64,000 nt of DNA from assembly GCA_951812925.1 (NCBI GenBank), contig OX638370.1:94502897-94566896 (forward strand), read 5' to 3'. Under the pieces are notes generated by a model. It ran no database searches and was not told the DNA's origin. It saw nothing but the letters and a program-made list of their open reading frames with translations. Each line of letters begins with the position of its first letter. The stretch's first letter is position 1. Positions 35,156 to 47,880 of the stretch are shown here, one piece after another. A program made the position numbers and the translations under genes. Origin of the DNA: Calliopum simillimum (Eukaryota; Arthropoda; Insecta; Diptera; Lauxaniidae).

Positions 35156-36726
35156 AAAGTGAAACAGAAAATCTTCATCCTGGGTCATGTTCATCAAATG
35201 CAATGATTTCAATTTCATCAAATTCTTGATATTTGAGCCTTTTTTCCGTAGTATTTTAGCCAGGTATGTAGCTTTTGATCTACAACTAATTATGAAATAC
35301 ACTCAAAGGCTTGAAGACATATTTGATTGAGTGGTATCTGCATATTCTTCTCACTCTCAGCTGAATTAGATTTTGAACTTTCTATTTAGTAGAAAGATTT
35401 CTAAAGATCTCCTCAATTTGATGAGGTACAACTCAAAGCATTTAAACTTTTCCACATCCTAAACTTCACCACAAATTTACAAAACATTTCTCCCAAAAAC
35501 TACTTTAAAATGCAAATCAGTCAAGCGATACTATATGTATTTATTTTGCATCTCCAGCATTTGTTGCTCAAGTTCTTAGCGGAAGCGGAAGTGTGTCCAT
35601 TTGTAAATGTTCTCGCATTTGGATAATTCATGAGCGTCATTAGTTGCAAATAATGGTTGGGTCGTCGGTCTGTTAAGTATGAGTTACAAATTACTATGCT
35701 CTATGTATGTGTAGTATGTATGTATGTAACAAAAAAAAGGCAACAACAATAATTGCTCGTTAAATAGCAACAGTAACAGTAACAACAATAACAACAACAA
35801 CAATAAAAATTATACATCATTTCATTCTTACAACTAAAACTCCCTAAACGAGTAGTAGCCCTTATAATGGCTAACGCCACCTACTTTTGTTGGTCAGTTT
35901 AATAAATTTATTGCTTTGGTTAGGATTTTTGTGGCTTTGCCACGCCTCCTCCACTTAATTCCATGCTATATTTATGTTGCTGCTGTTGCTGCTGTTGTTG
36001 CTGTGGCTGCTGTTATTTTTGTTGTTAGCAACAAACTCAACGTTTGGCATTAGAAGTCATTAAAGCTTATTTTTTACACTGCAATAGACACATTAGTTGG
36101 TGCAAGCTACAAGCAACAGCAATGAAAATAACATCAGCAACACTCCAGTGCAGTAGCAATAAAAGTAATATTCAGGCGCACCAGCAACAACACCAGCAAG
36201 TCATGGTATTAATTAGTTGCAATTAAAATGATTTATTAACAAAATTGTGTCATTGTCAGGGTCTGAGCTTCCAAAAAATATTCTGTGCACATTAAACTTT
36301 GTTAATTTGAAATTTTGCAAATTCTTTTAAAGTTTTTGCTTTTGACAACATGCCATGCAAAGGTTTCTGGTAGTTGCCTGAGCAGTCATATATGAAACTT
36401 ACTAATTGCATTAGAACACTGTGTCATTGATAAGAATTTAAAAATTTTTAAAGTTTATGCCACATCTAAGCAAAAATTACCTCTGAAGTTGTTCCATAAA
36501 ATAAATAAATAATATAAAGTCACTCATACGTAGTGTTGTAATAAATATTAAAAAAAACTGAAAAGTATTGATTTTTTTGCTCTGATACCACCTAGAAAGA
36601 AAATTTGTTTGCCGTTTTGTTCATGGCAATGTGCTAAATAATTGTAACTATATTTAATTAATGGCTATAATGCAAATACTACAAATTAAGTTGATTAACT
36701 ATCCCAAAGCTTTACTTAAATAATAG
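35156..36726. other. Gene-less stretch with CAA/CTG repeats
   Basis: Interrupted AACAGTAACAACAATAAC repeats at 35760-35810, a CTGTTGCTG run at 35977-36020 and TATG repeats at 35703-35730. Typical of fly noncoding DNA; no gene is supported. Confidence 0.4.
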
Positions 36727-36728
36727 TA

Positions 36729-37437
36729 GGGGAAGAGTACCGGGTGTTGGCATCTTTTTGTTTTCGACTCATAACTTTTGACCAAGTGTATATTTTGCAG
36801 ACATACAAGTATCAATGGAAAGCTGGAGACCTTAGCTAACTACTGGTAAATTGATTTCGCTTGTTGGAAAAATTATATCAAAAAAAATAGTGAAGTTATC
36901 GTTTTTGACAAAAAAAAATTGTTGGTTCAGTTGAGGGCACCCTTAGAAAATCGTTTAAAAATGAATTAAAACGCAATCAAATGGAGAAGAAAGCAAAATT
37001 TATTTATTTTGGAAACATTGACTCATGCAAACTCAACAAACTCTGCTCAACGGTTTTAACAAGATCAACGTCACTGAAAACGTCTGGATTGAATGGCATC
37101 ATGTCTGTTGCCCTGAAACCAGACTTGATTGCCAGATCTTTAAAGGGCCTATTGGTTCTATCCTTTCCACTAAAAAAGCGTAAAAAGTCATGAGAACACC
37201 ATTTAAATTAGTAATTTTGGCATACACGACGCTATTTCAGTAAAACACACGCTTTAAATAAAAAAGAGGGGTGCCCACACCCGAATCAATTCGAGGCCCA
37301 CACTCGACTTTGACAGTCAATTTGAAAAGCAATAAGCAAATTACTTAACATTTGTCGGAACAGCCGTATTTGTTTTCTGTGTAAAGTTACGGGGGGTGCC
37401 CACACCCAAACCATGCCCACAAGCGTCACTCTTCGCC
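36729..37437. mobile_element. TA-flanked nonautonomous element, family C, short copy
   Basis: The ends are GGGGAAGAGTACCGGGTGTT and the complement of GGCGAAGAGTGACGCTTGTG, next to TA (36727-36728, 37438-37439). It matches the 7625-8810 element along its length with an internal loss of about 480 bp. A 71-codon frame at 36981-37193 aligns in frame with that at 7910-8056 (shared MEKKAK-FGNIDS and SLK-SG blocks), which hints that this was once part of a coding region. Confidence 0.78.
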
Positions 37438-37574
37438 TACTAATAAAAAATTTCTTTTAAAATCTTAATCTTATAAATTATTTTGTTCACAGCCCCATTA
37501 GACTAGGCTAAGCATTTTCTTCATGGCCCAATCCGGGACAGGAAAAAATACTTTTGTACCGGTGGGGCAAAAGT

Positions 37575-37875
37575 AATAGTCCACAATATATGGTCTATGA
37601 TCTATCCTCAACGGTCTATCGTCCATAATATATGATCTATGGTTCAAAATACATGATTTGAGGTTCATAATTTTCATATTTATGAACGTTAATCTGTCCT
37701 TTATGGCCTATGGTTCATAATTTATTGTCCATATATACATACTATATGGCTTATGATCTGTCTTCAATAATGTACTGTCCATTATATATGGTATGCGAAC
37801 TGTCCTTTAAAGTCTATGGTCAATAATATATGGTCTATGATCTGTCTTTTAAGGTCTGTAATCCATAAACTAAAA
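37575..37875. repeat. Degenerate tandem repeat with GGTCTATGATCTGTC phrase
   Basis: Variants of ATATATGGTCTATGATCT, TGTCCTTTAAGGTCTATGG and TCCATAATATATG alternate over 300 bp. The unit is roughly 45 bp but irregular. Noncoding. Confidence 0.6.
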
Positions 37876-38700
37876 TTGTTGTAGAATAAATTAAAATAAA
37901 TTACGCAATACAATCCATTTTAAATCCGAGACGATTCCAGGAAATACATACGAATCCGGAAAATTTTCGGGACATTTTTGAATTCAGGACAAAAAGTCCG
38001 GCGAAATCCAGGACTGTCCAGTACAATCGAAGACGATTGGTCACCATACACTATATTCTTTTCTCAAAAACCAATATAAGCTACTGTTAACAGTCATCAA
38101 CATTTGGCCACAGTTTGCTGGTCTATCATTTAGCAGTTTCCATTTTTGTTTTACCAAAAATGTTGATTATTAGTCTGGCATCCCAAGTGTATGCATTTCA
38201 ATGTCTACTGCCTTCTGCATATGTTATGTACCTACACATTCATATGTCGCATGCATTCAGACACATACGGAAGTGTGCTACTTGTCTCTGTCTAACTGTT
38301 CTTGTCATTGTGTCTAACTGCACTATGCGAAAAATTCATATGTCCAAATGTCTGTCTGCCTATCGAACTGTCTGTTTGCCTATCGTTTCAACTGTCTCAC
38401 TGAATTCTCTCTCTCCTTTATTGTCTGTCTATCTGTATTGGCCAATTTCAATTTTAGCAAAAATGACTGCATAGATTCAATAGCCTTTCTGAATGCAGCT
38501 GATGTTTCATGCACCCTCATTGAATTTCATTTATACGTACATATGTGGTAGTAAAAGCTTGAGATTAGTTTTGCGTGTTTAAGTGCATGTTCCCTGTACG
38601 AAAATTTTTAGAGATGTCATCTATTGCAAGAGATAAGAGGAGTATAAGTGAGATGCGTACAATCTGTATGTAATGAGACGGAAATCGTTGTCTCCCCTCT
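37876..38700. other. Gene-less stretch
   Basis: Contains an interrupted CTGTCTG-type run near 38350-38440. The 119-codon frame at 38115-38474 runs through this low-complexity sequence and is not convincing. Confidence 0.4.
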
Positions 38701-38702
38701 TC

Positions 38703-38764
38703 TGCTCTCCTCTCCTCTCCTCTCCTCTCCTCTCCTCTCCTCTCCTCTCCTCTCCTCTCCTCTC
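38703..38764 (+). repeat. CTCCT pentanucleotide microsatellite
   Basis: About twelve uninterrupted TCTCC units, bordered by other CT-rich sequence to about 38795. Confidence 0.95.
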
Positions 38765-38830
38765 TACTTCTTCTGACCTCTCCACTTCTCTTCTCTAAAG
38801 TTTAAACAAGAGAACCTCAAACTTGGCACC

Positions 38831-39265
38831 ATGATACGGGATGAAACTACGAGGCAAGAACAAGCGAGGTGCGGGAAAGCGTATTTTTCCTTTATAGGTT
38901 TAGCACTATTAATCATTCATAAAAATGTAATCGGTTTGAATTCCGAATTATATAAAAATCGATGTAATGGCTTAGCCGCCACAGTATATTTCCTTTTTAG
39001 AAGCTTGCCAATGCCTACTAAAAACCAAAAAGTTCTAAATATCCTTCCTTCCTGGCTCAATGTTTCCCAATGTATCCCAAATCAGTTCAGTGTTTTCGAA
39101 GTTATTAAGGTTTTTAATGTCCCGGACGAAGCCGAAGGATTTTTGAAAAAATTTTATAACAGGACTTTAATAGGCAAAAAAAATCGCTCAAATTGGAACA
39201 ATAGTTGTCGAGTTATTAAGGTTTTTATTATAACGGACGAAGCCAAAGGAATTTCGAATAAATAA
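38831..39265 (+). other. Open frame with an in-frame 111-bp tandem duplication
   Basis: The frame runs 144 codons. GTTATTAAGGTTTTTA begins at 39101 and again at 39212, so the unit is 111 bp (37 codons), and both copies read in the same frame (VIKVFNVPDEAEGF and VIKVFIITDEAKGI). No domain, signal peptide or homolog is recognised. The AT-rich codon use and lack of a plausible promoter make it more likely a duplicated noncoding segment, possibly a fragment of an unknown repeat. Confidence 0.3.
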
Positions 39266-41693
39266 GTTTTCAAAAACTTGAACGGGCAGCGTATCTACCT
39301 GCTAAAAAATCGTAAAAATCGGATGATGGGTTTTCGAATAGTAGAATTTTCCGTTTTGATTTTTCCTAAAAATGGTCACTTAATTTTTTTCCCGTTCAAT
39401 TACCTATAAACTTCCATCATTGACATGTTCTATAGTGTGTATCAAGCGTGCAAAAAATGTTGATATAAAAATCACTCCTTGGGACCACTGTGCGCCGGGA
39501 CAAATAATTTTCACCAGGAAATTGGGCGGTGCCACATCCCTGAAAAAGAAAAATTCACCACTAATGAGATTTAGTACATATGTAAAATGGAGCAGGACAA
39601 ATCCTGGTTATTCGTAAAATTTTCAATTTAAAATTTGCATAGTGGAAAATATGTCCCGTTCGATATCATTTTCGAGTAAAATCAAAAAAAAAAAAAAAAA
39701 GTCAATGCACAACATTCTCAAAAAAGTACCATTAAAATATTGCCTCATGTTTCCCTGAAATTGGCGCTTGAATTGTTGGCTGAAAAAACCACTTTTGTTT
39801 TTGTCCCGTGCGAACGTCTTTACTTTTTGCAACTATCTTGAAAACGAAAAATTGCCCAAAATCAATCTTAGCAACAATTACAGGGCTAACTTAGGGCTAT
39901 AACTTAAGCCTATTGTAAAAAAAAAAATTCGTTTTATTTTGACTTTTTTTCCTTTAACTACGTTCAATGGTTACGTGCGAGACCGTGAAAATGCCCACAT
40001 CCTACTTTGGAATTGAGTATTTTCCAATATTGAATGTCATGAAGAATGGTGCAGTGATTTGATACACTTCTCCTCATCATAACAAATAAAACTAAGTGAA
40101 TATTTTGGACTTAAGGCAGTTAAAAATAGGTCCAACTGTTTTGCCTTAGACAATTTAAAAACAGATCAAATAAAAGCAGGTCATATTTTTATCATGTTTC
40201 CGCCTGGGTAGAATTTTGCGCCAAATGAGTTGCCTCGTTTTAATGCGGTAATGGAAATGAAATAATAATAGACCAAGACTAAGCCGACAATAGTAACAAC
40301 GACAACAATTGCAATGAGTTGGCAAATTCGACCCGAAACAAGAGCATTTTTTTTGGTTTCAAATTTGACTAGCATATGGACAAATGCATGTTGTCCATGA
40401 ATTTCATTCAATTCTCAAAGTGAGTGTTGCACAGGTTGCAGCAAAAATTTTGTTGGCGTCAAATAATGGTCCGTATATTGTGGCTGTTGCAGTGTAGCTT
40501 AAAGGACGAATGTATGGTGTTGATCAACATTTTGCGTCTTGTTGCATATTTTTGCTGCAAGAAGCAGTTATTTATAGTTTTTTTTAAAAATTTTCCTAGA
40601 AAAATTGAGAATTGTCTGTTTGAAATTTAATAAAATTTCTATAAAAATGCTTATTCCTATATCTCATTAAAGCGAAAACCTCATTTAAACTATCGCCATC
40701 ACCATGCGCTCTCATTTGTCGTTATGTGTGATTTAATTCCCTTATAATGCCAGCAATTAACTGATGCAGCTGTTGTTGCTGCTGCTATTTCATTTATGTG
40801 CAGCGTGCATCCTTTTGCTTTCAACACTACCACTCTATCTGTCTGTCTTATTGTAAAGCTGGAGCGTTAATCAGCATTTTTGCTGACTTAATTTCGCTTT
40901 CGCTGTCATTCCTGCACAGCAGCAATGCAACAGAAATGAAAAATAAAACAAAGAACTGCAGCCAGCCATGTTGCTCGCACCATATTTATAATAAATTAAA
41001 ATAAAGAGCAGTGGAAAAATACAAAATAAAATGCCATTGCAATAACAAAAGCTGGTAACAGTAGTAGCGATTACAGCAGCACACAAACACCTAACTACCG
41101 CGCGCTCCTCTCTCCCCTATGCGAGACTGTTGTTTCAGATAATAATTTCATTAAAATCGCTAAAGAAAAGCAAACGGAAATGCAGACAGTTGCAGCAACA
41201 GCAACAAAACCGCAAATGCTATTGCTTTTGCCGCCATATTGAAGCTACCGAACGCAATGAAATTTAAAGGACTCTGATGTACTGCAATGGCAACACTTAA
41301 TGTTGTTGACAAAGTATGCACAGGGACACAGCAGTAATAAATGTATTCTTCAAGCAACACACAACAGCGGCGGTGAGTGCTGTAAGGTACATTATGAAAT
41401 GCTATGGAAAATGCAAATAAAAATGAAATGAAACTCATTATGGCGTCGAGCGGAAACAGGAAAATTAAGCCATGATTTATAAAAATAAAATAAAAAAATA
41501 ATACTGCACTTGAAGAATCAAATCATGAAAGAAATTGAAGGAAAAATCATACAAAATATTAAAATTTTTTTTTTTTGATTCGCAGATAGCTTAGAAAATT
41601 ATTAAATGGTGGTACTTTATTTAAATTTTAATATTAGTTACAAAAGTATTCGACAAGTCATCAGATGAATAAATGAAAAAATAGGCGATTTAT
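39266..41693. other. Gene-less stretch
   Basis: No gene is supported. The minus-strand frame at 41160-41438 begins with a hydrophobic stretch like a signal peptide but has no further protein-like character. CAG/CAA-rich parts at 40740-40800 and 41180-41210 are typical fly noncoding DNA. Confidence 0.35.
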
Positions 41694-41695
41694 AC

Positions 41696-42200
41696 ACGGA
41701 AAAAACTAAACAGTATAAATTCATTGAAAATCCCAGTATTTTTTACTGATTTTTTCAGTAACTGTGCGCCCGTAAAGAAAAACCGTATTTTTTACTGATT
41801 ACATACAGTAAATAAAAAAAAAAAAATAAAAATATAAAAAAAAATGTATGTTGATGGTGTCGAACTTAAGACCTTTGTGTTTCTAGGCGACGCTCTAACC
41901 ACTGAGCTACTGTAGCATTTTCATTTCTATAGCTTATTGCTTAATTAAAATTATTTTTAAAAAATTTTTTTTACAATCTCAACCAGTAATAATTGAAGTG
42001 TATTCTAAGCAAATATTGCAGAGCTCGCTTGTATTTTTTCATGCGACAAGTTTTCACTTCTCTATTCAATAGTTTTCACTGTTTATCTCTGTACTTTTTT
42101 AAGATTAAACCGTATATTTTACTTTCTTGCCATTACTTTTTCATGAGAATTCAGGAAAGTAATTGAATTACTGAAACAAACCGTAATTTTTCGTGGGATT
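41696..42200. repeat. Possible element with CACGGAAAAA ends and a tRNA-like insert
   Basis: CACGGAAAAAACTAAACAGT at 41696 and, inverted, CACGAAAAATTACGGTTTG ending near 42199 may be the termini. AAACCGTAT/ATACGGTTT blocks lie inside both arms. A tRNA-like sequence sits at 41846-41916. The ends are too diverged for certainty. Confidence 0.35.
41846..41916 (-). repeat. tRNA-like sequence (pseudo-tRNA or SINE head)
   Basis: On the minus strand the sequence opens GCTACAGTAGCTCAGTGG, with a good D arm (GCTC/GAGC) and A box, and a B box AAGTTCGACACC about 35 nt later. A T9 run follows at the complement of 41834-41844. Acceptor and T stems do not pair well and no clean anticodon arm forms, so it is not a working tRNA. 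Confidence 0.55.
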
Positions 42201-42759
42201 ATTATCACTTTGTGCTATTTGAAAATCAATTTTTCCAGATCATTTTTTTGAGTGTACGTTCACACAAGTTCTTTCTTTTAATCATACAACTCTTCTTCAT
42301 TCACTTACAAATTACGGTCCATGTGAACATAATTTTGAAAAACACTCTCTTGGGATTATTTAACTTGGATTTCAAAGCAAATGATCCCCAAGAATGGTCC
42401 ACAGACGACTCCGCAAAGTGTTTCTTAAAGCGAAAAAAAAACTTGAAAAAAAATATAAAATATAAAATGGCAACATCAAAATAATTTCATAAGAAATTAC
42501 AAATTTTTGTACAATTACTTTTCTGTCAAAATTTATGTCCCGTTCAAAATATACCATGTAGTTTCACATTTTGCTTCGTAAAAAATTCCGGGCCTCAGAA
42601 ATATTGCGCTTTAGAAAAAAAAAATTTATTAACTTTTTCGAAATTTCTAAGGAGCTGACGTCATGTCGTAGTCGGCCATCTTGTATCGTGTAAAAAACGT
42701 CTGGAAGAGTAGTAGGTTATTCGTGAAGAAGTTCGATTTAAAACCATCTTCCAGAAGAG
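42201..42759. other. Gene-less spacer
   Basis: AT-rich; the frame at 42212-42484 is not recognised. Confidence 0.4.
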
Positions 42760-43000
42760 TCTTTGGCGAATCTTTTTTTATTCGTTTTGGACCCTTCCGG
42801 GCTCTTTAAATGAACGATTTGGGGCTATTTTTGTAAAAAAATTTTATTGCACCAATCGATGGGGAAAGGTCGAAAAGGTCGTTTTTGAAAAAAAAATGTT
42901 ATTGCTGCAATCGATGGGAAAAGGTCAAAAATATATTTTGGACATGACCAGTGGCGTCCCCGACCCTTCTAAGTGACCGATTTTAAAAATAGATTTTGAA
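42760..43000 (-). repeat. Satellite-like repeat related to 48320-48665
   Basis: Two diverged units with ATTGCNNCAATCGATGGG, AAAGGTC and TTTTGGACATGA match the reverse complement of the units at 48320-48665. Confidence 0.55.
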
Positions 43001-44329
43001 CATGAACACAGGTCTCCAATCATTTTTAATCTCACAACAAGTATGAAAAAGTGATCTATTGCAATATTTTTGAGTGCAACAATTAAAGTCTAAATGTACA
43101 TATAAAATGCCGGTTCTAAAATATCTTGCCTCTTGTACTTTTGCAACTTTCTTTGCAAGATTTTCTCAGCTTCGCCTAAACACTTTTTAACACATTGAAA
43201 TTAATGTTGCTGACTCAAGCGAACAATCAAACGCTTACAGAATTGCATAAGCGATTCAATTAAAATGTTGCGCCTTCTTAAACTGAATCATTTCTGGTTG
43301 TTACATTTTGTTTCTTTATTTCCAGCAACAAAGGGAAAAAAGCACAATAAAGTTCATTGTGATAGGACTATGCTTTGCAGGTGCATGTGGTCGTAAGACC
43401 AATATCCCAAAAAATTAGAAGATACCCAGCAGTTCTCAAGTAGGCAATTCGCCCAATATCACTATCGAAGTAGCTAGCAAAACCCGCACTAGTTCCTTTT
43501 TTGACCCCAGGTAATGCAAGCAGTCGTCAGTTCAATAATAACCCTGCAGTAAAAATATGAGACAGTCCCAAAAAATACTAGTTCGCGGTTAGCACTAGCT
43601 CAAAACTAGTTAAAAAGGGATGCAGTGGAGGCCAGTTTGATCTCAGTTTGTAGTTTGTAAGCACAGAGAAATTTGAATCGTGACGAAAACAAATTTAAAT
43701 TTTTGTTATTTGCTTTTGAAATAATTTGTTCTGTCAAATTGTTTTGCGTCAAAACAAATTGTGTTTAATTTTTCAAGAAAAATCATAAAAACAGCATAAA
43801 TATGTATAAAATATGGAAATAAATAAACAACAAAGTAAGTAATTTTACAAGAAATTTTATTTTTCAATGGTAATTACAAAAAATTCATTCTTTTTCTCAA
43901 TAGTTCTCTGCTCTAAGGATACTATTAAGGACCGGTTTCCTTAAATATTGGAAGCAATTTTTGATTTATGGAGATTTCAGTCTACAAACTTTTAAAAACT
44001 TTTTCAAATTAATTGTAGGTATAGTTCAAATCAAATAATATTCCAAAATGTATGGCTTTTGTTATATAAATTTCTATCTCTACTTCCAGATGCAATTTAT
44101 TCGACTTTGTCTCCCTCAGATCTCAAGAATCAAGTTTATAAAACGTTTTAGGCATCAAAAAAGAGGCACTTTAGAAAGGTATCTAAAGAGCACAAATACT
44201 TAATTAAAAAATATGGATAACATGTATTACATAATATTTTACTTTATTTAATTTATGTTTAGAAAATAAAAATTGATATAAAAACCAAATTATTTGAAAC
44301 TGTTAGAGTTTTTCACTATATACCACGTG

Positions 44330-44592
44330 TATTACTATAGGAGGGCTACACACGAAACAACTGGTTCAATACTAGTTGTTAAGTGACTACTTCCATACCA
44401 CAACTAGCCCTGGACTGGTGTAGAAGTAATGCATAAGGGGCCAATTGAAATTTCGTAGGACATCAACACACAAAAAAGAACAGTTGCTTGTATGCAAAAG
44501 GGATTGAAGTCGGACTAGTACTGGTTGGTAGAGGACTAGTTAAAGAACTACTAGTTAAAGAACTACTCTTTAACTAGTCCATTTGCCGGCAG
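44330..44592 (-). repeat. Dispersed repeat Z, inverted copy
   Basis: The reverse complement carries the same blocks as 15942-16092 and 34975-35155, including ACACCAGTCCAGGGCTAGTT and GTTCTTTTTTGTGTGTTGAT, plus a local duplication of TAGTTCTTTAACTAG. Confidence 0.65.
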
Positions 44593-44844
44593 AGAAAATA
44601 TAAAACGTGAGCGATAAAAACGTTTGAATTTCAAATTTTCTTTGGAGAGACTTTTTTTGTCTCAAAACTTGAGTAATTTTATTTATAAAAAAAACAAAAA
44701 AAAAAGAGAACAAAATTTAGAAATAAAACAAAAATTTTTTCAATTGTTTAAATACGAATTTCACATAACTACGTCAATAAGCTTTACATACGAATGAGCT
44801 AAAGACTTCGTAATTTATCTACATACACAGGTGAAAAACTTTGA

Positions 44845-44900
44845 ACCCCAGGTTCGAATCTCAGTGTGGGTTGTTAGATTTTTTTTTTTTTTTTTTTTCT
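44845..44900 (+). repeat. tRNA-like B box followed by a T run
   Basis: CAGGTTCGAATCTCAGTG matches a Pol III B box; about 20 nt later a T run of about 20 begins (44879). An A box is not convincing upstream. Likely the 3' end of a tRNA-derived unit. Confidence 0.4.
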
Positions 44901-45085
44901 TTACTAAGAGAACGCCTTACAAGCAAGCTACTTCTCACTAGTGAAATAGCTAGTGAGCAGTAGAGCCTAGGGTGGCAATTGACCCCTGCCAGAACGAATA
45001 AAGTAGATCTGGGAGGAACTAGTGCTGGTTATCGGTAGCTAGCGATTTCGCTAGTTCGGTACTAGTTCCGTGAACTGAAGGGTAA

Positions 45086-47880
45086 AGTAGGAAAAATACT
45101 ATGTGGAATACAAAAAACAAATAAAAAATAAATTTTAAAAATTCATATTTCGAAATCATATTCATAAAAATAGTGTTTTTTTTTTTGTGATTTTCGAGTT
45201 AGAGGGACCAAAGTGCATCGGAAAAAAATGTAGCATTTCTTGTGCATTTTGACTGTAAGTCATCTTAATGATCAATTGCAAGTAACGAAGTCGAGGTGCC
45301 GAGCTATGCCATTTTTCTGTATGGGAGTTGATACGCTCCCTCGTCCAATCCAATTTAATTTGTAAATGTACCAAGCAATAAAATGAAACATAGCAAAACA
45401 TATGTTAGCCGGTTGTATTTTCTTTTTTTCAATATACAAAAAAGTTCTTAAGTACTTTAGAAATATCTGCGTATGTTATTGTGTGTTCTTGTTAATTTTC
45501 AAGTTCAAAAGGTCAAAAAAATGTTTGCCCGTCGTTGCCACAAATTTTTTGAATTATTAAACAATCAAAGTTTTATACATATAAAGTTTATAGCTTGCAT
45601 TTTTGAAAAGTAATAACCAAAATAAGTAAAAAGTTAAAAGAAATTTCCAATCACAGCCACCAACAGTTTAAAACACAAATTCCCAATTTCTTTCATATAT
45701 GAAATTCCCGCGACTTTTTGTAGCTTCCTCGAAAAACTTTGCAGACGCCGAAGCATCAAAGGCTACAAGAAAAAAAAGAAAAAAAGGAAGCGGCTCGTTT
45801 CATATTTGTAAAGCTGCTCAAAAATTTGTTAGCAGCCCAAAAAAATGCTATTGAAAAACTGAGTACGTGTGATACTACTACCTACTACTATTTTTTTTTT
45901 TCTCGTTTGCTACTACGTTTTTTCTTTTTAACTTTTCGTATAAGTTTAACAAAGTTTATAAAAGCCGGAAATAATGCACTTACAGCAAAGTTTCTACTAC
46001 GTTTTTGTACTTAGTGCGTTTTTTCTTCACAGCGTGTACATGTTTTTTGTGCAAGTTTTACTACTTTTTGTTGCTTTGCAGCAGTAGCATTGGCAATCCA
46101 GTTGAAATTTCTTATTTTTCATGGCAATACAACAATATTTCAGCTAAATTCTTTGCACAAGTTTGACAATTTTTTTTTTTCTGTCCTTGAGGTATTATTT
46201 TGTTGTTTTTTTTTTGTCTTTTTAATTCATTTTCATTGTTGTTATTTTTGTGCAAACAATACTCTGAACAACAACCAAACAAAAGTTCAGTTGCAGTTTT
46301 TGCTTAAAAAGTTTTCGTCGCAGTAAGCGAACAGTGTTGTGAAACGTTATGTTGAGTAAACGGATGTGTGCGAAGGATGTGTTCGAACGTTCGAAAAATT
46401 TTAAATTTGAACTTTGCTTTGAGAAGTGAAAGAAACAGCATGAATCTCTAAATAAAACTGTGTGAAATTTAATATAAACTGTGTAATAAAAGTAACACAA
46501 TGCTGTGTAAAAATTTTAATCAGCAATGTCTAAAATTCTCTCTGCAATGTGTGAAATTTTACTCATCTATATATAATACGCAAGGCAAAAACTTGTCCAC
46601 CCTTTTTTTCGCATCTTAGAAATGAAGTAAGATTTTGAATTATACACCATTAGAAAGGTATTTATGTGTAGATGTGTTTATATTTCTCTTGAATTAAGGA
46701 TGATAAATGAGCTTTTCTATTTCGTACGAAATAGCAAAAAAAATGTACTAAAAGTTTCCAAAAAGTACCGAAATTATTTAATACATTTGTGGTCGAATTT
46801 TGATTTGGCGATTCTAGTAAACCTGAATACGACTCTCTGATTTCTGATTCAAATTTTATTAAGTTTCTGTGAACGGTGTGGCTCATTTTGTATACAGTTT
46901 GAGTAAAATTTTACACAGTTTTATTTAGAGTATGAAGGCGTTTCATATGTACGTGAATATGAAAGAGTGCGAGAATCATCGAGAAAATTCCACTAAACTT
47001 CGCCAGATGGTTACATAAGGTGTTTTCTGTTAGGCTGCAAGTTAGTTTTGAATTTTAATGTGTTAGGTGTTCTAATAGTTAATGTAAGCAACACTTGATA
47101 TAAAATTGCATCAAAGTGACTTGTAGAAACTGTGCTAAAAGTATTAAATTTTAAATAAAGTAAATTAAAATAAAGACAAATCGAAAGATTGTAACTATTT
47201 TATAAACTTAAGTCCAAATTTCGTTACAATATATAATTTTGATTTTGAATCCAAATATGCCTTTTGTACTCGTGTTTTAAATCATTATTCATCATAAAAC
47301 TCTACAACACTACAATGTTGCTGATAAAAATTGCAACACTGTTCATTCGCTTGCCAGCCTGCATGCATTCGAGTGGATTTCAATGTTCATGATAAGTTTT
47401 CAACACAAGGAAAATTTGTTTTATTTATTATTGTTGTTGTTGTTGCTGTTACTGTTGCTGCAACTGCAGCATATGCACATGTTGCTGTTGCTGTTTGGCT
47501 GCGGCATTCGTCTTCTTCTGCTGCTTCATCCAAATTCAATTGCAGCACAAAAACACGAAAATTGTCGCAAACTCAATTTAGTTGAGTAATAAATAGAGTG
47601 GAAAATGTGTTGCCAACGAGTGACCAACGAGACAGGAAACTTTAATGAAGAAAAAACATAGAAGAAGAGAACAACAAATAAAGGACATTCGAAGTACAAT
47701 AGGAAGAAAAAGTTTTCAATAGATTGCTGATTTTGTTGCTGAACAAAAGAAATTAATAAGCGGAAGAAAATCAATATTGAAATAAAATAAATAAATTTAT
47801 GGGTGATTTCATGAAATTGCTAAAATAACAATAGAAGGCAGGATACATCTTCTTTAGAACTCATTTTAAATAATTTCAAT
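45086..47880. other. Gene-less stretch with possible promoter
   Basis: No protein is supported. TTG/CTG repeats lie at 47424-47470. A TATA-less initiator candidate at 46287 is listed separately. Short open frames around 45739-46326 are AT-rich. Confidence 0.35.
46285..46327 (+). promoter_or_regulatory. Weak candidate Inr/DPE promoter and splice donor
   Basis: AGTTCAGTTGCAG contains a fly-type initiator (TCAGTT). CGTCG lies at +28 to +32 from its A, the place of a downstream promoter element, with the last four bases fitting the consensus. GCAGTAAGC immediately after could be a splice donor. No downstream exon was found in the window. Confidence 0.2.

Larger units (their letters stand above)
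43424..45085. repeat. Composite ACTAGT-rich repeat region
   Basis: The left edge (CCAGCAGTTCTCAAGTAG, then GCACTAGTTCC) and the inverted right edge (CCTTCAGTTCACGGAACTAG, then GCACTAGTTCCTCCC) look like diverged inverted ends of one element of about 1.66 kb. Inside are an inverted repeat Z copy (44330-44592) and a tRNA-like B box (44845-44870). No transposase is present. Confidence 0.4.

Noticed and set aside
41160..41438. Minus-strand frame starting with a hydrophobic stretch
   Set aside because: Resembles a signal peptide only because it runs through CAG/CAA-rich and A/T-rich sequence; no exon or promoter support.
41846..41916. Functional tRNA gene
   Set aside because: Good A and B boxes but acceptor and T stems do not pair, and there is no clean anticodon arm.
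43424..45085. piggyBac-type element (CCC ends)
   Set aside because: No TTAA flanks are present at either end.
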